The notes under the pieces were generated by a model that was not told the DNA's origin, did no database searches, and saw only the letters and a program-made list of their open reading frames with translations. DNA of 64,000 bases from Neobacillus sp. PS3-40 (GTDB lineage Bacteria; Bacillota; Bacilli; Bacillales; Cytobacillaceae): NCBI RefSeq assembly GCF_030915485.1, contig NZ_CP133266.1:3848001-3912000 (forward strand), written 5' to 3'. The translations under genes were made by a program, and so were the position numbers. Shown here one piece after another: positions 17,774 to 27,330 of the stretch (position 1 is the first letter of the stretch; the number at the start of each line of letters is the position of its first letter).

Positions 17774-17789
17774 TGGCACGGTTCTTGCA
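17774..17789 (+). promoter_or_regulatory. Sigma-54 (-24/-12) promoter of acoABCL
   Basis: TGGCAC-N5-TTGCA, with exactly 10 nt between the invariant GG (17775-17776) and GC (17787-17788), is a near-consensus SigL promoter 44 bp upstream of acoA. aco operons of bacilli are known to need SigL and AcoR. A 10-bp direct repeat ATTGCTACTA at 17651-17660 and 17750-17759 could mark activator sites. Confidence 0.92.
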
Positions 17790-17832
17790 TCAATAAAAGA
17801 TGAAAGAAAATTTAGGTAGGGAGGCTGAAATA

Positions 17833-18825
17833 ATGAGAACGTTGGAAAGCAAAGATGTAGCTTTAACAAAGGAAAAAGCACAATGGATGTATCAAAAAAT
17901 GTTAGAAATCCGTATTTTTGAGGATAGGGTTCATGAGTTATTTGCACAAGGAATCCTACCAGGGTTTGTTCATTTATATGCTGGGGAAGAAGCTGTAGCT
18001 GTGGGTGTTTCTGCCCATTTAACGGATAAAGATACTATTGTAAGTACTCATCGAGGACATGGTCATTGCATTGCCAAAGGCTGCGATTTAAACGGAATGA
18101 TGGCTGAAATTTATGGTAAAGTCACAGGATTATGTCGAGGTAAGGGCGGATCGATGCATATAGCAGATCTTGACAAAGGTATGCTTGGTGCTAATGGAAT
18201 TGTCGGTGGGGGCTTTCCGCTTGCATGCGGTTCTGCTTTAACAGCAAAGTATAAAAAGACGGAAAATGTAAGCGTTTGCTATTTTGGCGATGGTGCACAA
18301 AACCATGGGACTTTCCATGAAGGAGTTAATCTAGCTGCTATTTGGAAGCTTCCAGTCATTTTTGTTGCTGAAAATAACGGGTATGGAGAATCTACACCAT
18401 TTTCCTACGCATCCAGTTGTAATTCCATTGTAGATCGTGCGATTGGCTATAATATCCCAGCTATCAAGGTTGATGGCAAGGATGTATTAGCTGTCTACCA
18501 GGCTGCAGAAGAGGCCATTCTAAGAGCGCGTCGTGGAGAAGGTCCAACCCTAATTGAGTGTATTACCTACCGGAATTATGGCCACTTTGAAGGAGACGCC
18601 CAAAAATACAAACCAGAACAAGAAAAGGCAGAGCATAAGCTAGAAAAAGATGCGATTCGTCTATATAGAAATTATTTAGTAAGCGAGCAGCTACTTGCTG
18701 AAAAAGAATTAATCGATTTAGAGGAATCAGTTGAAGAAGCAGTTAATCAAGCGGTTAAGTTTAGTGAAGAGAGTCCGTATCCAGATGCAACTGATTTGTT
18801 AACCGATGTATATGTGTCCTATTAA
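17833..18825 (+). CDS. acoA: Acetoin dehydrogenase E1 alpha subunit (TPP-dependent)
   Basis: A 330-residue alpha subunit of the thiamine-diphosphate-dependent E1 that oxidatively cleaves acetoin to acetaldehyde and an acetyl group passed to AcoC. The TPP motif is GDGAQNHGTFHEG...AENN (about residues 157-185); GKGGSMHIAD is also typical. ATG 17833 with AGGGAGG is preferred over 17800, which would lie at the predicted transcription start. First gene of the sigma-54-dependent operon acoABCL, for acetoin use in stationary phase. Confidence 0.95.
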   Translation: MRTLESKDVALTKEKAQWMYQKMLEIRIFEDRVHELFAQGILPGFVHLYAGEEAVAVGVSAHLTDKDTIVSTHRGHGHCIAKGCDLNGMMAEIYGKVTGLCRGKGGSMHIADLDKGMLGANGIVGGGFPLACGSALTAKYKKTENVSVCYFGDGAQNHGTFHEGVNLAAIWKLPVIFVAENNGYGESTPFSYASSCNSIVDRAIGYNIPAIKVDGKDVLAVYQAAEEAILRARRGEGPTLIECITYRNYGHFEGDAQKYKPEQEKAEHKLEKDAIRLYRNYLVSEQLLAEKELIDLEESVEEAVNQAVKFSEESPYPDATDLLTDVYVSY

Positions 18826-18837
18826 TAACTAGAAAAC

Positions 18838-18909
18838 AGCCTCAAGAGGGGGCTCACGAGGTGCAACCAGAATTTACTCACTCAAATTTTTAAAATAAAT
18901 TCTGGTTAG
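18838..18909 (-). repeat. Degenerate copy of the structured repeat between acoA and acoB
   Basis: A 12-bp inverted repeat AACCAGAATTTA/TAAATTCTGGTT (18865-18907) followed by GTTAGC, plus upstream GAGGGGGCTCACGAGGTGCA, parallels the minus-strand copy at 41401-41503. In the operon it may act as an RNA-processing or attenuation hairpin. Confidence 0.55.
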
Positions 18910-18932
18910 CAAATTTTAAGGAGGAATCGATT

Positions 18933-19961
18933 ATGACTAGAAAATTAAGTATGTCAGCTGCTATAAATGAGGCTATGAAACTCGCAATGCGTAAGGATGA
19001 AAATGTCATTCTACTGGGCGAAGACGTAGCAGGTGGGGCTGAAATTGAACACTTACAGGGCGAGGATGCATGGGGAGGAGTACTGGGGGTTACGAAAGGG
19101 CTTGTGCAGGAATTTGGCCGTGAGCGAATTTTAGATACACCGATTACTGAAGCTGGGTATATGGGTGCTGCAATGGCGGCTGCATCAACAGGGCTAAGGC
19201 CAATTGCTGAGTTAATGTTTAACGACTTTATTGGAAGCTGCTTAGATGAGGTATTAAATCAGGGGGCAAAGTTTCGGTATATGTTTGGAGGCAAAGCACA
19301 GGTTCCAGTCACGATTAGGACAATGCACGGCGCTGGATTTAGAGCGGCTGCCCAGCATTCTCAAAGTTTATATGCATTGTTTACTGCGATCCCAGGTGTG
19401 AAGGTGGTCGTTCCGTCCACACCTTATGAAGCAAAGGGATTATTGCTTGCTGCAATCGAAGATAATGATCCAGTCATCTTTTTCGAAGATAAGACACTTT
19501 ATAATATGATAGGTGATGTTCCAGAAGAATATTATACGATTCCATTAGGCAAAGCAGATATCAAGCGGGATGGATCTGACGTGACGATTGTTGCGATTGG
19601 TAAACAAGTGCATACCGCTTTAGAAGCAGCTGAACAGCTTTCTAAAAAAGGGATTGAAGTGGAAGTAGTTGATCCTCGCAGCTTGTCACCATTAGATGAA
19701 GGAGCCATTCTTTCGTCTGTAGCAAAAACGAACCGTCTAATCATAATTGATGAAGCGAATCCAAGATGTAGTATTGCTACTGATATCGCAGCTCTTGTTG
19801 CAGATAAAGGATTCGATTATCTTGATGCACCAATCAAACGTATCACGGCACCGCACACTCCAGTACCGTTCTCTCCAGCGCTGGAGGATATATATCTTCC
19901 TAAAGCAGAGACAGTGGTCAGTGTGGTAACAGAACTAGTAGGTGCACGACTAGAAGTGTAA
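18933..19961 (+). CDS. acoB: Acetoin dehydrogenase E1 beta subunit
   Basis: A 342-residue E1 beta subunit that pairs with AcoA to form the heterotetrameric acetoin:DCPIP oxidoreductase. Family marks include SAAINEAMKLAMRKDENVILLGEDVA at the N-terminus, DTPITEAGYMGAAMAAA, and the transketolase C-terminal domain around VEVVDPRSLSPLDEG. AAGGAGG precedes ATG 18933. It lies 107 bp after acoA, the longest gap in the operon, containing a repeat-like hairpin. Confidence 0.95.
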   Translation: MTRKLSMSAAINEAMKLAMRKDENVILLGEDVAGGAEIEHLQGEDAWGGVLGVTKGLVQEFGRERILDTPITEAGYMGAAMAAASTGLRPIAELMFNDFIGSCLDEVLNQGAKFRYMFGGKAQVPVTIRTMHGAGFRAAAQHSQSLYALFTAIPGVKVVVPSTPYEAKGLLLAAIEDNDPVIFFEDKTLYNMIGDVPEEYYTIPLGKADIKRDGSDVTIVAIGKQVHTALEAAEQLSKKGIEVEVVDPRSLSPLDEGAILSSVAKTNRLIIIDEANPRCSIATDIAALVADKGFDYLDAPIKRITAPHTPVPFSPALEDIYLPKAETVVSVVTELVGARLEV

Positions 19962-19988
19962 GCAAATGAGTCGGAAGGAGTGAGAGAC

Positions 19989-21218
19989 ATGGCAGTTGAA
20001 GTAATGATGCCAAAGCTCGGAATGGCTATGAAAGAAGGCACTGTTTCTATTTGGAATAAGGAAGTCGGGGATCAAGTTGGAAAAGGAGAACCGATTGCAA
20101 GTGTTAATTCAGAGAAAATTGAAATTGATGTGGAGTCTCCAGCTGAGGGAACGTTATTGCAAATAACTGTTCCTGAGGGGGAAGGGGTCCCACCTGGAAC
20201 CGTTATTTGTTATATCGGGAGTCCAGGTGAAAAAATAGTTTCTGGGCAGGCCACTCAAGTACAAAAATCTGTTGTGGATAATGAAGCTGCTAAAAAGGAA
20301 AAGACAGAGACAATTTTACCAACGAAAACAGCAGAGGACAGAGTTAAAATTTCCCCAGTAGCAAGAAAGATGGCTGAGGCTGGCAACCTTGATATCGATA
20401 AAATTCAAGGAACAGGACCTGGTGGAAGAATTACTAAAGAAGATGTGCAGGAAGCTTTAAAGAATTCACGCACGCTTCAAACTGAACAGAAGAAAGAAAT
20501 AGATGAAACACCAGTAAAACCGCTTGAAGAAACTCAGCAGATCACAGTCAGTGGAATCCGAAAGGTTATAGCAAGACGTATGTTTGATAGTTTGCAAAAT
20601 ACGGCCCAGCTAACGATAAACATTAAGGTAGATGTAACAGACTTGATTGCTTTACAAAAGCAAACGGCGGAAACGGTACAAAATCGTTATGATAATAAAT
20701 TAACGGTGACTGACTATATCGCTCGAGCTGTTGTGATTTCACTTCAACAGCATCAGCAAATGAATAGTGCTTTAATCGAGGATAAAATTCATTTATTCAA
20801 ATCTGTACATCTAGGTATAGCCGTTGCTCTAGAAAAAGGCTTAGTTGTTCCAGTTATAGTAAATGCAGATAAGTGTACGCTGATTGATTTGTCTCGAAGC
20901 CTTAAAGTAATGGCACAAAAGGCAAAACAAGGGCAGCTAAACAATGAAGAAATGCAAGGATCCACATTTACGATTAGTAATCTGGGTGGCTACGGCGTCG
21001 AATACTTTACACCAGTCTTAAATCCACCTGAAACAGGAATTCTTGGTGTTGGCGCTGTCTATGATACCCCAACCTATATGGGTGAAAAGCTAGAAAGAAG
21101 AAGCATCTTGCCGCTTAGTCTGACCTTTGATCACCGTGTAATTGATGGAGCCCCTGCTGCTGCATTTTTACAAAAGGTTAAACAGTATTTAGAAAAGCCA
21201 ATAACCATGCTTTTATAG
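19989..21218 (+). CDS. acoC: Acetoin dehydrogenase E2, dihydrolipoyllysine acetyltransferase
   Basis: A 409-residue E2 core of the complex, moving the acetyl group to CoA. Domains in order: a lipoyl domain (residues 1-75) with the lipoylation lysine Lys43 in NSEKIEIDV, an E1/E3-binding domain (about 120-155: SPVARKMAEAGNLDIDKIQG), and a catalytic domain ending with the DHRVIDGAPAA active-site motif. ATG 19989 sits 8 nt after AAGGAG; the GTG at 19980 overlaps it. Starts 27 bp after acoB. Confidence 0.95.
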   Translation: MAVEVMMPKLGMAMKEGTVSIWNKEVGDQVGKGEPIASVNSEKIEIDVESPAEGTLLQITVPEGEGVPPGTVICYIGSPGEKIVSGQATQVQKSVVDNEAAKKEKTETILPTKTAEDRVKISPVARKMAEAGNLDIDKIQGTGPGGRITKEDVQEALKNSRTLQTEQKKEIDETPVKPLEETQQITVSGIRKVIARRMFDSLQNTAQLTINIKVDVTDLIALQKQTAETVQNRYDNKLTVTDYIARAVVISLQQHQQMNSALIEDKIHLFKSVHLGIAVALEKGLVVPVIVNADKCTLIDLSRSLKVMAQKAKQGQLNNEEMQGSTFTISNLGGYGVEYFTPVLNPPETGILGVGAVYDTPTYMGEKLERRSILPLSLTFDHRVIDGAPAAAFLQKVKQYLEKPITMLL

Positions 21219-21233
21219 AAAGAAGGGAATTAT

Positions 21234-22613
21234 TTGGCATCGATCGCAATTATTGGCGGTGGTCCTTCTGGATATGTGGCTGCAATTACTGCAGCCCAGC
21301 AGGGATATGACGTGACAATTATTGACCAAGGTCCACTTGGTGGTACGTGCTTAAATGAAGGGTGTATGCCAACTAAATCACTCTTAGAGAGTGCAGGAAT
21401 GTTCAGCCAGCTTAACCATGCCAGTGAGTTTGGTATTCGTTTACCATCTGGTCGAATAGAAATTGATTGGAACATCGTCCAGCATCGTAAAAATAGGATT
21501 GTTTCGACCCTAGTTCAAGGGATTCACTATTTAATGAGGAAAAATAAAGTTAAAGTAGTAAAAGGAGAGGCAACTTTCATAACGAGTCATGTTATAAGGG
21601 TTAAGAATGATGGAAAAGAAGAAGAGATAACAGCAGACAAAGTAATCATTGCAACAGGCTCAGAACCTGTCCAATTGCCATTTGCTCCGTTTGATGGCAA
21701 TTGGGTCATTCATAGTGGTCAAGCGATGTCGCTTCAATCGATCCCGACCTCTTTACTAATTATCGGTGGAGGTGTGATAGGGTGCGAGTTTGCTAGTATT
21801 TTTAGCAGACTAGGAACTAAAGTAACCATCGTCGAGATGACGGATCAGCTGCTACCAGGTGAAGATGAAGATGTAGCAGCAATCTTACATAAGCAGTTTG
21901 AAAACGATGGTGTAACGATTTATCCTTCCACCGCGTTAAAAGATTTGGATTCAGTTCAAAAGAAAGTGATTTTTGAAAATGATAAAGGCTTGCATGAGGA
22001 ACAAGCAGATTTAGTCCTCATTTCGATTGGTCGTAAGCCAAGAGTGAACAACTTGGGTCTTGAGAATGCAGGGGTTGATTTTTCTAGACAAGGAATTCGA
22101 GTTAATAATCAAATGCAAACGAACATTCCTACTATATATGCATGTGGAGATGTAGTCGGTGGTATTCAGCTTGCCCATGTAGCCTTCCATGAAGGAACAG
22201 TGGCAGCTTTAAATGCTTGCGGGATCGATACTCAGGTAAATTATCGTGCTGTTCCACGCTGTATTTATACGTCGCCTGAAATCGCCGGCGTAGGTTTGAC
22301 GGAAAAGCAAGCAAGAGAGCAATTTACTGATATCAGGATAGGTGAATTTCCATTTTCCGCAAATGGGAAGGCGCTGATTGCTAATGAACGGAACGGAAAA
22401 GTAAAGGTGATAATTGAACCGGAATTTGGGGAAATCCTGGGCGTTTCCATTGTCGGGCACCATGCTACAGAATTGATTGGCCAAGGAACTGTCATGCTTC
22501 ATGCTGAGTTAACAATGGACGTAATGGATCATTTTATTGCTGCACATCCGAGCCTGTCAGAAGCAGTCCATGAAGCATTGTTAAGTGCAATTGGTCATGC
22601 TGTCCATGTTTAA
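21234..22613 (+). CDS. acoL: Dihydrolipoyl dehydrogenase (E3) of the acetoin complex
   Basis: A 459-residue flavoprotein that reoxidises the AcoC lipoyl group with NAD. It has the FAD-binding GGGPSGYVAA (residues 8-17), the redox-active disulfide GGTCLNEGC (Cys39 and Cys44), a second Rossmann motif IIGGGVIGCEFA, and the C-terminal dimer-interface active site AAHPSLSE. The start is TTG 21234 after AAGAAGGG. Last gene of the operon; a terminator follows. Confidence 0.95.
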   Translation: MASIAIIGGGPSGYVAAITAAQQGYDVTIIDQGPLGGTCLNEGCMPTKSLLESAGMFSQLNHASEFGIRLPSGRIEIDWNIVQHRKNRIVSTLVQGIHYLMRKNKVKVVKGEATFITSHVIRVKNDGKEEEITADKVIIATGSEPVQLPFAPFDGNWVIHSGQAMSLQSIPTSLLIIGGGVIGCEFASIFSRLGTKVTIVEMTDQLLPGEDEDVAAILHKQFENDGVTIYPSTALKDLDSVQKKVIFENDKGLHEEQADLVLISIGRKPRVNNLGLENAGVDFSRQGIRVNNQMQTNIPTIYACGDVVGGIQLAHVAFHEGTVAALNACGIDTQVNYRAVPRCIYTSPEIAGVGLTEKQAREQFTDIRIGEFPFSANGKALIANERNGKVKVIIEPEFGEILGVSIVGHHATELIGQGTVMLHAELTMDVMDHFIAAHPSLSEAVHEALLSAIGHAVHV

Positions 22614-22638
22614 AAAAGGAAGAATAAATTATTTTGTC

Positions 22639-22672
22639 AAACTTCGCGTTACCTGCGCGAAGTTTATTTTTT
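22639..22672 (+). terminator. Terminator of acoABCL
   Basis: A 9-bp GC-rich stem AACTTCGCG/CGCGAAGTT with an 8-nt loop, followed by TATTTTTT. Confidence 0.88.
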
Positions 22673-22700
22673 GAATTTTGTTAAAAATCACAATTGTGTA

Positions 22701-22729
22701 TTGAAAGCGCATTCATAATTTTATATAAT
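22701..22729 (+). promoter_or_regulatory. acoR promoter (sigma-A) overlapped by a cre site
   Basis: TTGAAA (22701-22706), a 17-bp spacer and TATAAT (22724-22729) form a good vegetative promoter. TGAAAGCGCATTCA at 22702-22715 is a near-palindromic CcpA operator (cre) covering the -35. Glucose repression of acoR through CcpA is known in B. subtilis. The site is inferred from sequence. Confidence 0.8.
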
Positions 22730-22852
22730 TGATAAAAATTCTCTTTTTGAAAAATTACTTCCTAACATTCTTATTTCTTTCATAGGATAAACAAAACAAG
22801 TAATCTATCTCGAATCAATATGTAAAATTTCGCCATGATTAGAGGGGGGTCC

Positions 22853-24727
22853 ATGAATTCTACCATTTATTTAGATACTTGGAAGCGTTTTGTCAAAGAA
22901 GATGTTCTTGATACATCACGGTTGAACAAACGAATTTTGGAATCCTGGTACCGCTGCAAAAAAGAAAGTGTAAACCCATATTTAAATAAAGGCTTACATT
23001 TATTATCAGAAAAGGAATTACAAATAAAAAAGGATAAGAATTCACTGCTTATCGAATTGGCTTCCCCTTTTTTGACGGATCAGGCTATTAAGGACTCCGG
23101 AATGATGGCACTACTGGTTGATTCAGATGGATATGTTTTATCGTTAACTGGAAACAAAAAAACGGTTATGGATGCACACAGAATTAATTTTGTCGAAGGG
23201 GTACGTTGGACCGAGGGTGAGGTAGGAACAAACGCAATTGGGACGGCGTTACAAACAAAAGAGCCTGTTTTCATTAATGGCGCTGAGCATTATTCCGTCG
23301 CTTCCCATCATTGGAGCTGTTCCGCGACTCCTATCATTGATAATAATGGAATTTTAATGGGAGTGATTGATGTATCATGCCCTCTCGAGAATGCTCATCC
23401 CTTTATGCTTGGAATGGTTACCTCGATTGCCTATGCTATTGAAAAAGAAATCAGTAGGATGTCCTTTAGAAAAGAAATTGCCCTTATTCAACAAGCATCT
23501 CATTTAGCAGAAACCTATCAAAACCACCTCTTTATTGTATGTAATCCAAAACAAATAATCATATCTGCAAGTAAACCTGTTTGTATGAAGAGTCCATTAT
23601 CGATTGGAATGAACCTGCATGAAATTTTACATAACAGGTACAAAATTGATATCGAAATGCCTCTCCATGCAAAGGAAGACAATAGCATAATCGGAAGCTG
23701 CTATTTCTTATCAGAAGAACCCTCATATAATCAGAATTCATTGTTTCTCTCTTCCAATCCGGCTAAGCCCTTCTTATATAAAGGGGAGTGTGGAACTAGT
23801 GAGGCTTTTCAAAACACATTAAACCAAGTTAAACTTGTGGCTCCAACAGATGCTACGGTGTTTATTTCAGGTGAAACCGGTTCAGGAAAAGAGCTGATTG
23901 CCCAAGCAATCCATGACAACAGCCCACGAAAAAACGGCCCATTTATCTCATTAAATTGCGGTGCTATTCCGAAGGAGCTAATGGAAAGTGAACTTTTTGG
24001 CTATATTGAGGGGGCATTTACTGGGGCTAGACGGCAAGGATATAAAGGGAAATTTGAACAGGCTCATAAGGGTAGCCTTTTTCTAGATGAAATTGGTGAA
24101 ATCCCGCATGCGATGCAGGTTGCTATATTGCGAGTACTTCAGGAAAGGAAAGTTACTCCAATTGGGAGTACGAAGGAAGTCCCTTTAGATGTGCGTGTTA
24201 TCACGGCAACGCATCGTGATATTACTGAACTTGTAAAAAAAGGGAATTTTCGTGAGGATTTATATTATCGTTTGAACGTTTATCCGATCTTTGTTCCTCC
24301 TTTAAGAAAAAGAAAAGAAGATATTCCCCATCTCGTACGGTATTTCTGTCTAAGAAACAACTGGAACATCCCGAATATAGATCATTTATCGACAAGGTTG
24401 CAAAACTATGAATGGCCAGGAAATATAAGAGAATTAATCAATATACTGGAGCGATTGCATATTATGTCTCCAGATCTCCAGTCAGGCCAGGGCATTTTAG
24501 GAAACTCATTTGAATTATTAACGATTCATTACCCTTCTGACCCATCATCAAACGAACAGGAAAATAAAGAAGAGGTTGAAAAGAAATTAAAAGCACGTGA
24601 GAAAATACAAAGGGATTTAATGCTGGATGCTTTAAAAAAGACAAAAGGAAATGTAACGGCAGCCTCAAAATTACTGGAAGTCCCAAGAAGTACTTTTTAT
24701 AAAAGGCTTCAAAAGTTTGGAATATAA
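22853..24727 (+). CDS. acoR: Sigma-54-dependent activator of acetoin catabolism AcoR
   Basis: A 624-residue enhancer-binding protein. An N-terminal GAF-like sensor region (about residues 80-210) is followed by a central AAA+ domain with Walker A GETGSGKE, the sigma-54 contact loop EGAFTGA and Walker B-like GSLFLDEIGEI. A C-terminal Fis-type HTH (NVTAASKLLEVPRSTFYKRL) ends the protein. It activates the upstream acoABCL promoter in response to acetoin. ATG 22853 after AGAGGGGGG is preferred over 22835. Confidence 0.93.
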   Translation: MNSTIYLDTWKRFVKEDVLDTSRLNKRILESWYRCKKESVNPYLNKGLHLLSEKELQIKKDKNSLLIELASPFLTDQAIKDSGMMALLVDSDGYVLSLTGNKKTVMDAHRINFVEGVRWTEGEVGTNAIGTALQTKEPVFINGAEHYSVASHHWSCSATPIIDNNGILMGVIDVSCPLENAHPFMLGMVTSIAYAIEKEISRMSFRKEIALIQQASHLAETYQNHLFIVCNPKQIIISASKPVCMKSPLSIGMNLHEILHNRYKIDIEMPLHAKEDNSIIGSCYFLSEEPSYNQNSLFLSSNPAKPFLYKGECGTSEAFQNTLNQVKLVAPTDATVFISGETGSGKELIAQAIHDNSPRKNGPFISLNCGAIPKELMESELFGYIEGAFTGARRQGYKGKFEQAHKGSLFLDEIGEIPHAMQVAILRVLQERKVTPIGSTKEVPLDVRVITATHRDITELVKKGNFREDLYYRLNVYPIFVPPLRKRKEDIPHLVRYFCLRNNWNIPNIDHLSTRLQNYEWPGNIRELINILERLHIMSPDLQSGQGILGNSFELLTIHYPSDPSSNEQENKEEVEKKLKAREKIQRDLMLDALKKTKGNVTAASKLLEVPRSTFYKRLQKFGI

Positions 24728-24790
24728 GGATGCTATTGTGAAACCTTTTGTTTCGAAGATATCTTAATATGTAGACTACTATTTGAATGA

Positions 24791-24834
24791 AAAAGTACCT
24801 CACTCCAGAAATTCAGGGAGGGAGGTACTTTTGT
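24791..24834 (+). terminator. Terminator of acoR
   Basis: AAAAGTACCTC/GAGGTACTTTT (11 bp), with a further CTCC/GGGAG inside, closes the acoR transcript. Confidence 0.85.
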
Positions 24835-24983
24835 GTTAGGCAGTAACTTCAGCTGCAATTTTAATTTCTTTAATTCGCATTAAAAAAATATGGGATAATT
24901 TAAATAAAAAAGGAATCCTTTATTCAGGAAATTTATCTAAACGCACAAATGGAACTAACGACGACTTGAGTTCATAAGAACAA

Positions 24984-25060
24984 GCAATTATCTTCCTCAA
25001 ATAGGCGCTTTCATAACAAGGATAGCGCACTTTTTACATTTAAGGGCCAGACTGTTGAAC
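24984..25060 (+). repeat. Intergenic repeat of the AGGCGC...AAGGGC type
   Basis: The gene-free stretch 24835-25221 contains an AGGCGCTTTC...GATAGCGC hairpin. This is followed by TTTTTACATTTAAGGGCCAGACTGTTGAAC, which resembles the stretch near 26296-26355. Only short ORF debris is seen elsewhere in the gap. Confidence 0.5.
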
Positions 25061-25221
25061 AACATTACATATAAAAACTAGAATCTGAGTACCTTCCGTA
25101 AGCACAGGAACACGTATTTTCTTATTCAGGTAAAGGATACAAGTTTAAAAAGGAGAATAATTAAAAAAAGGGAAAAAATAGTATGAATAAAAACTTCAAT
25201 TAAAATTACAAAGGAGAAAAA

Positions 25222-25674
25222 ATGGCTCAAAATGGGATTGTTTTAGTAGTTAGTGTCTCAATAATCAAAGATGATGAAGTTTTAATGATTAAAGAAAATA
25301 AACCAAGTGCAGCAAATAAGTGGAATTTCCCTAGCGGAAGAATTGAGTATAAAGAAGATATTCTTAATGCAGCTTGCAGGGAAGTAAAAGAGGAAACAGG
25401 ATTAGACGTTGAACTTATTAGCACAACTGGCATTTATAATTTCATTAGTAGTGCGGGTAACCAAGTTATACTGTTCCATTTTACTGGAGAGATTACGGGA
25501 GGTTCATTAAATCTTGAAGAAGAAATTATAGACAGTGGATGGTTTAAGGTACTTGATCTGCTAAACTTTAATGTTGATGAACTTCGTGAAGCAAGTGTAG
25601 TAAAACAAATAGCCGATAGTCTTATAAAAAAGAATTTCCATTCGATAAATATTTTCAATCAACAAATTAGGTAG
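25222..25674 (+). CDS. Nudix hydrolase
   Basis: A 150-residue protein with a perfect Nudix box, G-x5-E-x7-REVKEETGL, at about residues 36-58. The box hydrolyses nucleoside diphosphates linked to another moiety with Mg2+. The substrate cannot be told from sequence; it is of the small MutT/ADP-ribose type. AAAGGAGAAAAA precedes ATG 25222. It lies 57 bp before a GNAT gene and may share its transcript. Confidence 0.9.
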   Translation: MAQNGIVLVVSVSIIKDDEVLMIKENKPSAANKWNFPSGRIEYKEDILNAACREVKEETGLDVELISTTGIYNFISSAGNQVILFHFTGEITGGSLNLEEEIIDSGWFKVLDLLNFNVDELREASVVKQIADSLIKKNFHSINIFNQQIR

Positions 25675-25731
25675 AAAAGGCTTTTTTGATGGGATATTAT
25701 TACAAAATTAATCATTAAGGAGGTACTAAAT

Positions 25732-26202
25732 ATGATAATTCGTTCAGTTGAAGGTTCAGATTACTACATAATCTCACCATTACTAAACGATTGGTGGGGA
25801 GGTAGGCAAATGGCTGAAATGTTACCTAAGTTATTTTTTGAGTATTTTAGAAATACAAGTTTTATTGCAGAAAAAGATGGACAAATCATAGGATTTCTAA
25901 TTGGTTTTTTATCTCAATCTAAGGCTGAAGAGGCATATATTCATTTTGTAGGAGTACATCCAGAATATAGAAAGCAGAAAATAGGAAAACAACTCTACAA
26001 TGAATTTTTTTGTGCCGTAAAACAAAAAGGTGCTTGTGTTGTTCGTTGTGTAACTTCACCTGTCAATAAAGTTTCAATTGACTATCATACAAAAATGAAA
26101 TTCGAAATTGAAACAGGAGATAAAGTTGTAGATGGTGTTACTGTACATACAAACTATGATGGTCCAAATCAAGATAGAGTATTATTTAAAAAGTATTTGT
26201 GA
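25732..26202 (+). CDS. GNAT family N-acetyltransferase
   Basis: A 156-residue GNAT enzyme. The acetyl-CoA site is in [20 protein letters not shown] (motif A, R/Q-x-x-G-x-G/K degenerated to RKQKIG), after the beta-strand [16 protein letters not shown]. Substrate unknown. AAGGAGG precedes ATG 25732. Similar lone acetyltransferases are scattered through this accessory region. Confidence 0.88.
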   Translation: MIIRSVEGSDYYIISPLLNDWWGGRQMAEMLPKLFFEYFRNTSFIAEKDGQIIGFLIGFLSQSKAEEAYIHFVGVHPEYRKQKIGKQLYNEFFCAVKQKGACVVRCVTSPVNKVSIDYHTKMKFEIETGDKVVDGVTVHTNYDGPNQDRVLFKKYL

Positions 26203-26259
26203 TAAATTTATGATCTTATTGCTCTAACTGTCCGTTAGTTTAATAACAAAGGAACAATT

Positions 26260-26430
26260 AGGCATCTCTTTTCTATTTTTTGCTATTCAACATTCAGGCG
26301 CAATTCTGCAGCAAGAATTGTGCTCTTTCTTTATGTAAAGGGCTAGATTGTGGAATAACAAGTGTAAAGAAATTGTAAATTGTGATGATTTCCACTTAAT
26401 CTAACGGGAGGTAGTTGAAGAAGATTTTTG
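26260..26430 (+). repeat. Intergenic repeats (AGGCGC hairpin and CTAACGGGAG)
   Basis: The gap 26203-26622 has a hairpin GCGCAATTCT...AGAATTGTGC followed by a T-rich run and TAAAGGGCTAGATTG, then CTAACGGGAG at 26401. The latter recurs at 27241 and, with changes, at 51213 and 55081. No gene is seen. Confidence 0.5.
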
Positions 26431-26622
26431 GATTTAATAAAGGGGCTAGATTAATTTTTTACGTAGATATGATAAGAAATATAATCATTACATTTTTTCA
26501 AAATGGAATTGGGGTTGAAGGTCAGGAATTTAATAAACTAATTCTAAATTTTAATTTATAACCTAACTTTTGTTCTGTATTTGGTTAAAATTAATTTATT
26601 ATACAATAATTAGGGGGAGACA

Positions 26623-27222
26623 TTGTTGGAAGATAAAATATTAAAAATTGATTATAGTAACTATTTTTGGCAAGACGATAAAGTTAGACTACGTTCGATG
26701 CATCCAGACGATTGGGAAAGAGAATATATTGGACAGTTTGATACTTCTGCACGTCGTCTTTTACTATGCTCTACTGAGCTACCACCTACTATTACAGGTT
26801 CGAAAAAATTTGCAGAGGAAAATGCTGATTTTTCTTCATCAAAGGGAAGAATAATGTTTATTATTGAAGATTTTGTAGGTAAAAGCATAGGTGAAATTAA
26901 TTTAAGTAGTATCGATGAGAGAAATGGAACGTTTAGTATTGGAATTGTAATTGATAAGGAAAACCGTGGTAAGGGTTATGGTACCAGAGCGATGAAGATT
27001 CTATTAAGGTATGCATTCCTTGAACGAAGGCTTAATAAATTCAATGACTATGTTCTTGAAGGAAATGAAGCTTCAGCTAAGATGTTGAAAAAACTGGGGT
27101 GTATACAAGAAGGTGTGCGTCGACAGGCTGTTTATATAAATGGGAAGTATATGGATTTTATTTTATTCGGATTAACGAAAGACGAATTTATTGAAAACCA
27201 CAAGGAAGAGTTAAATTTATAA
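26623..27222 (+). CDS. GNAT family N-acetyltransferase (RimJ/RimL-like)
   Basis: A 199-residue GNAT enzyme with VRLRSMHPDDWE at the N-terminus, the acetyl-CoA loop IVIDKENRGKGYGTRAMKILL (R-G-K-G-Y-G) and the C-terminal VLEGNEASAKMLKKLGCIQEGVRRQA typical of the RimJ/RimL group. The start is TTG 26623 after GGGGGAG. Substrate unknown; monocistronic. The riboswitch for the next unit follows. Confidence 0.88.
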   Translation: MLEDKILKIDYSNYFWQDDKVRLRSMHPDDWEREYIGQFDTSARRLLLCSTELPPTITGSKKFAEENADFSSSKGRIMFIIEDFVGKSIGEINLSSIDERNGTFSIGIVIDKENRGKGYGTRAMKILLRYAFLERRLNKFNDYVLEGNEASAKMLKKLGCIQEGVRRQAVYINGKYMDFILFGLTKDEFIENHKEELNL

Positions 27223-27330
27223 CGTGGTATTCTTATTAAGCTAACGGGAGTTTGTTCAATAAGAAAAAGGTAAAAAAATCTTTACAAATTATTTCCTTCG
27301 GAGTAATATCATCCACAAGGAAATAATTTT

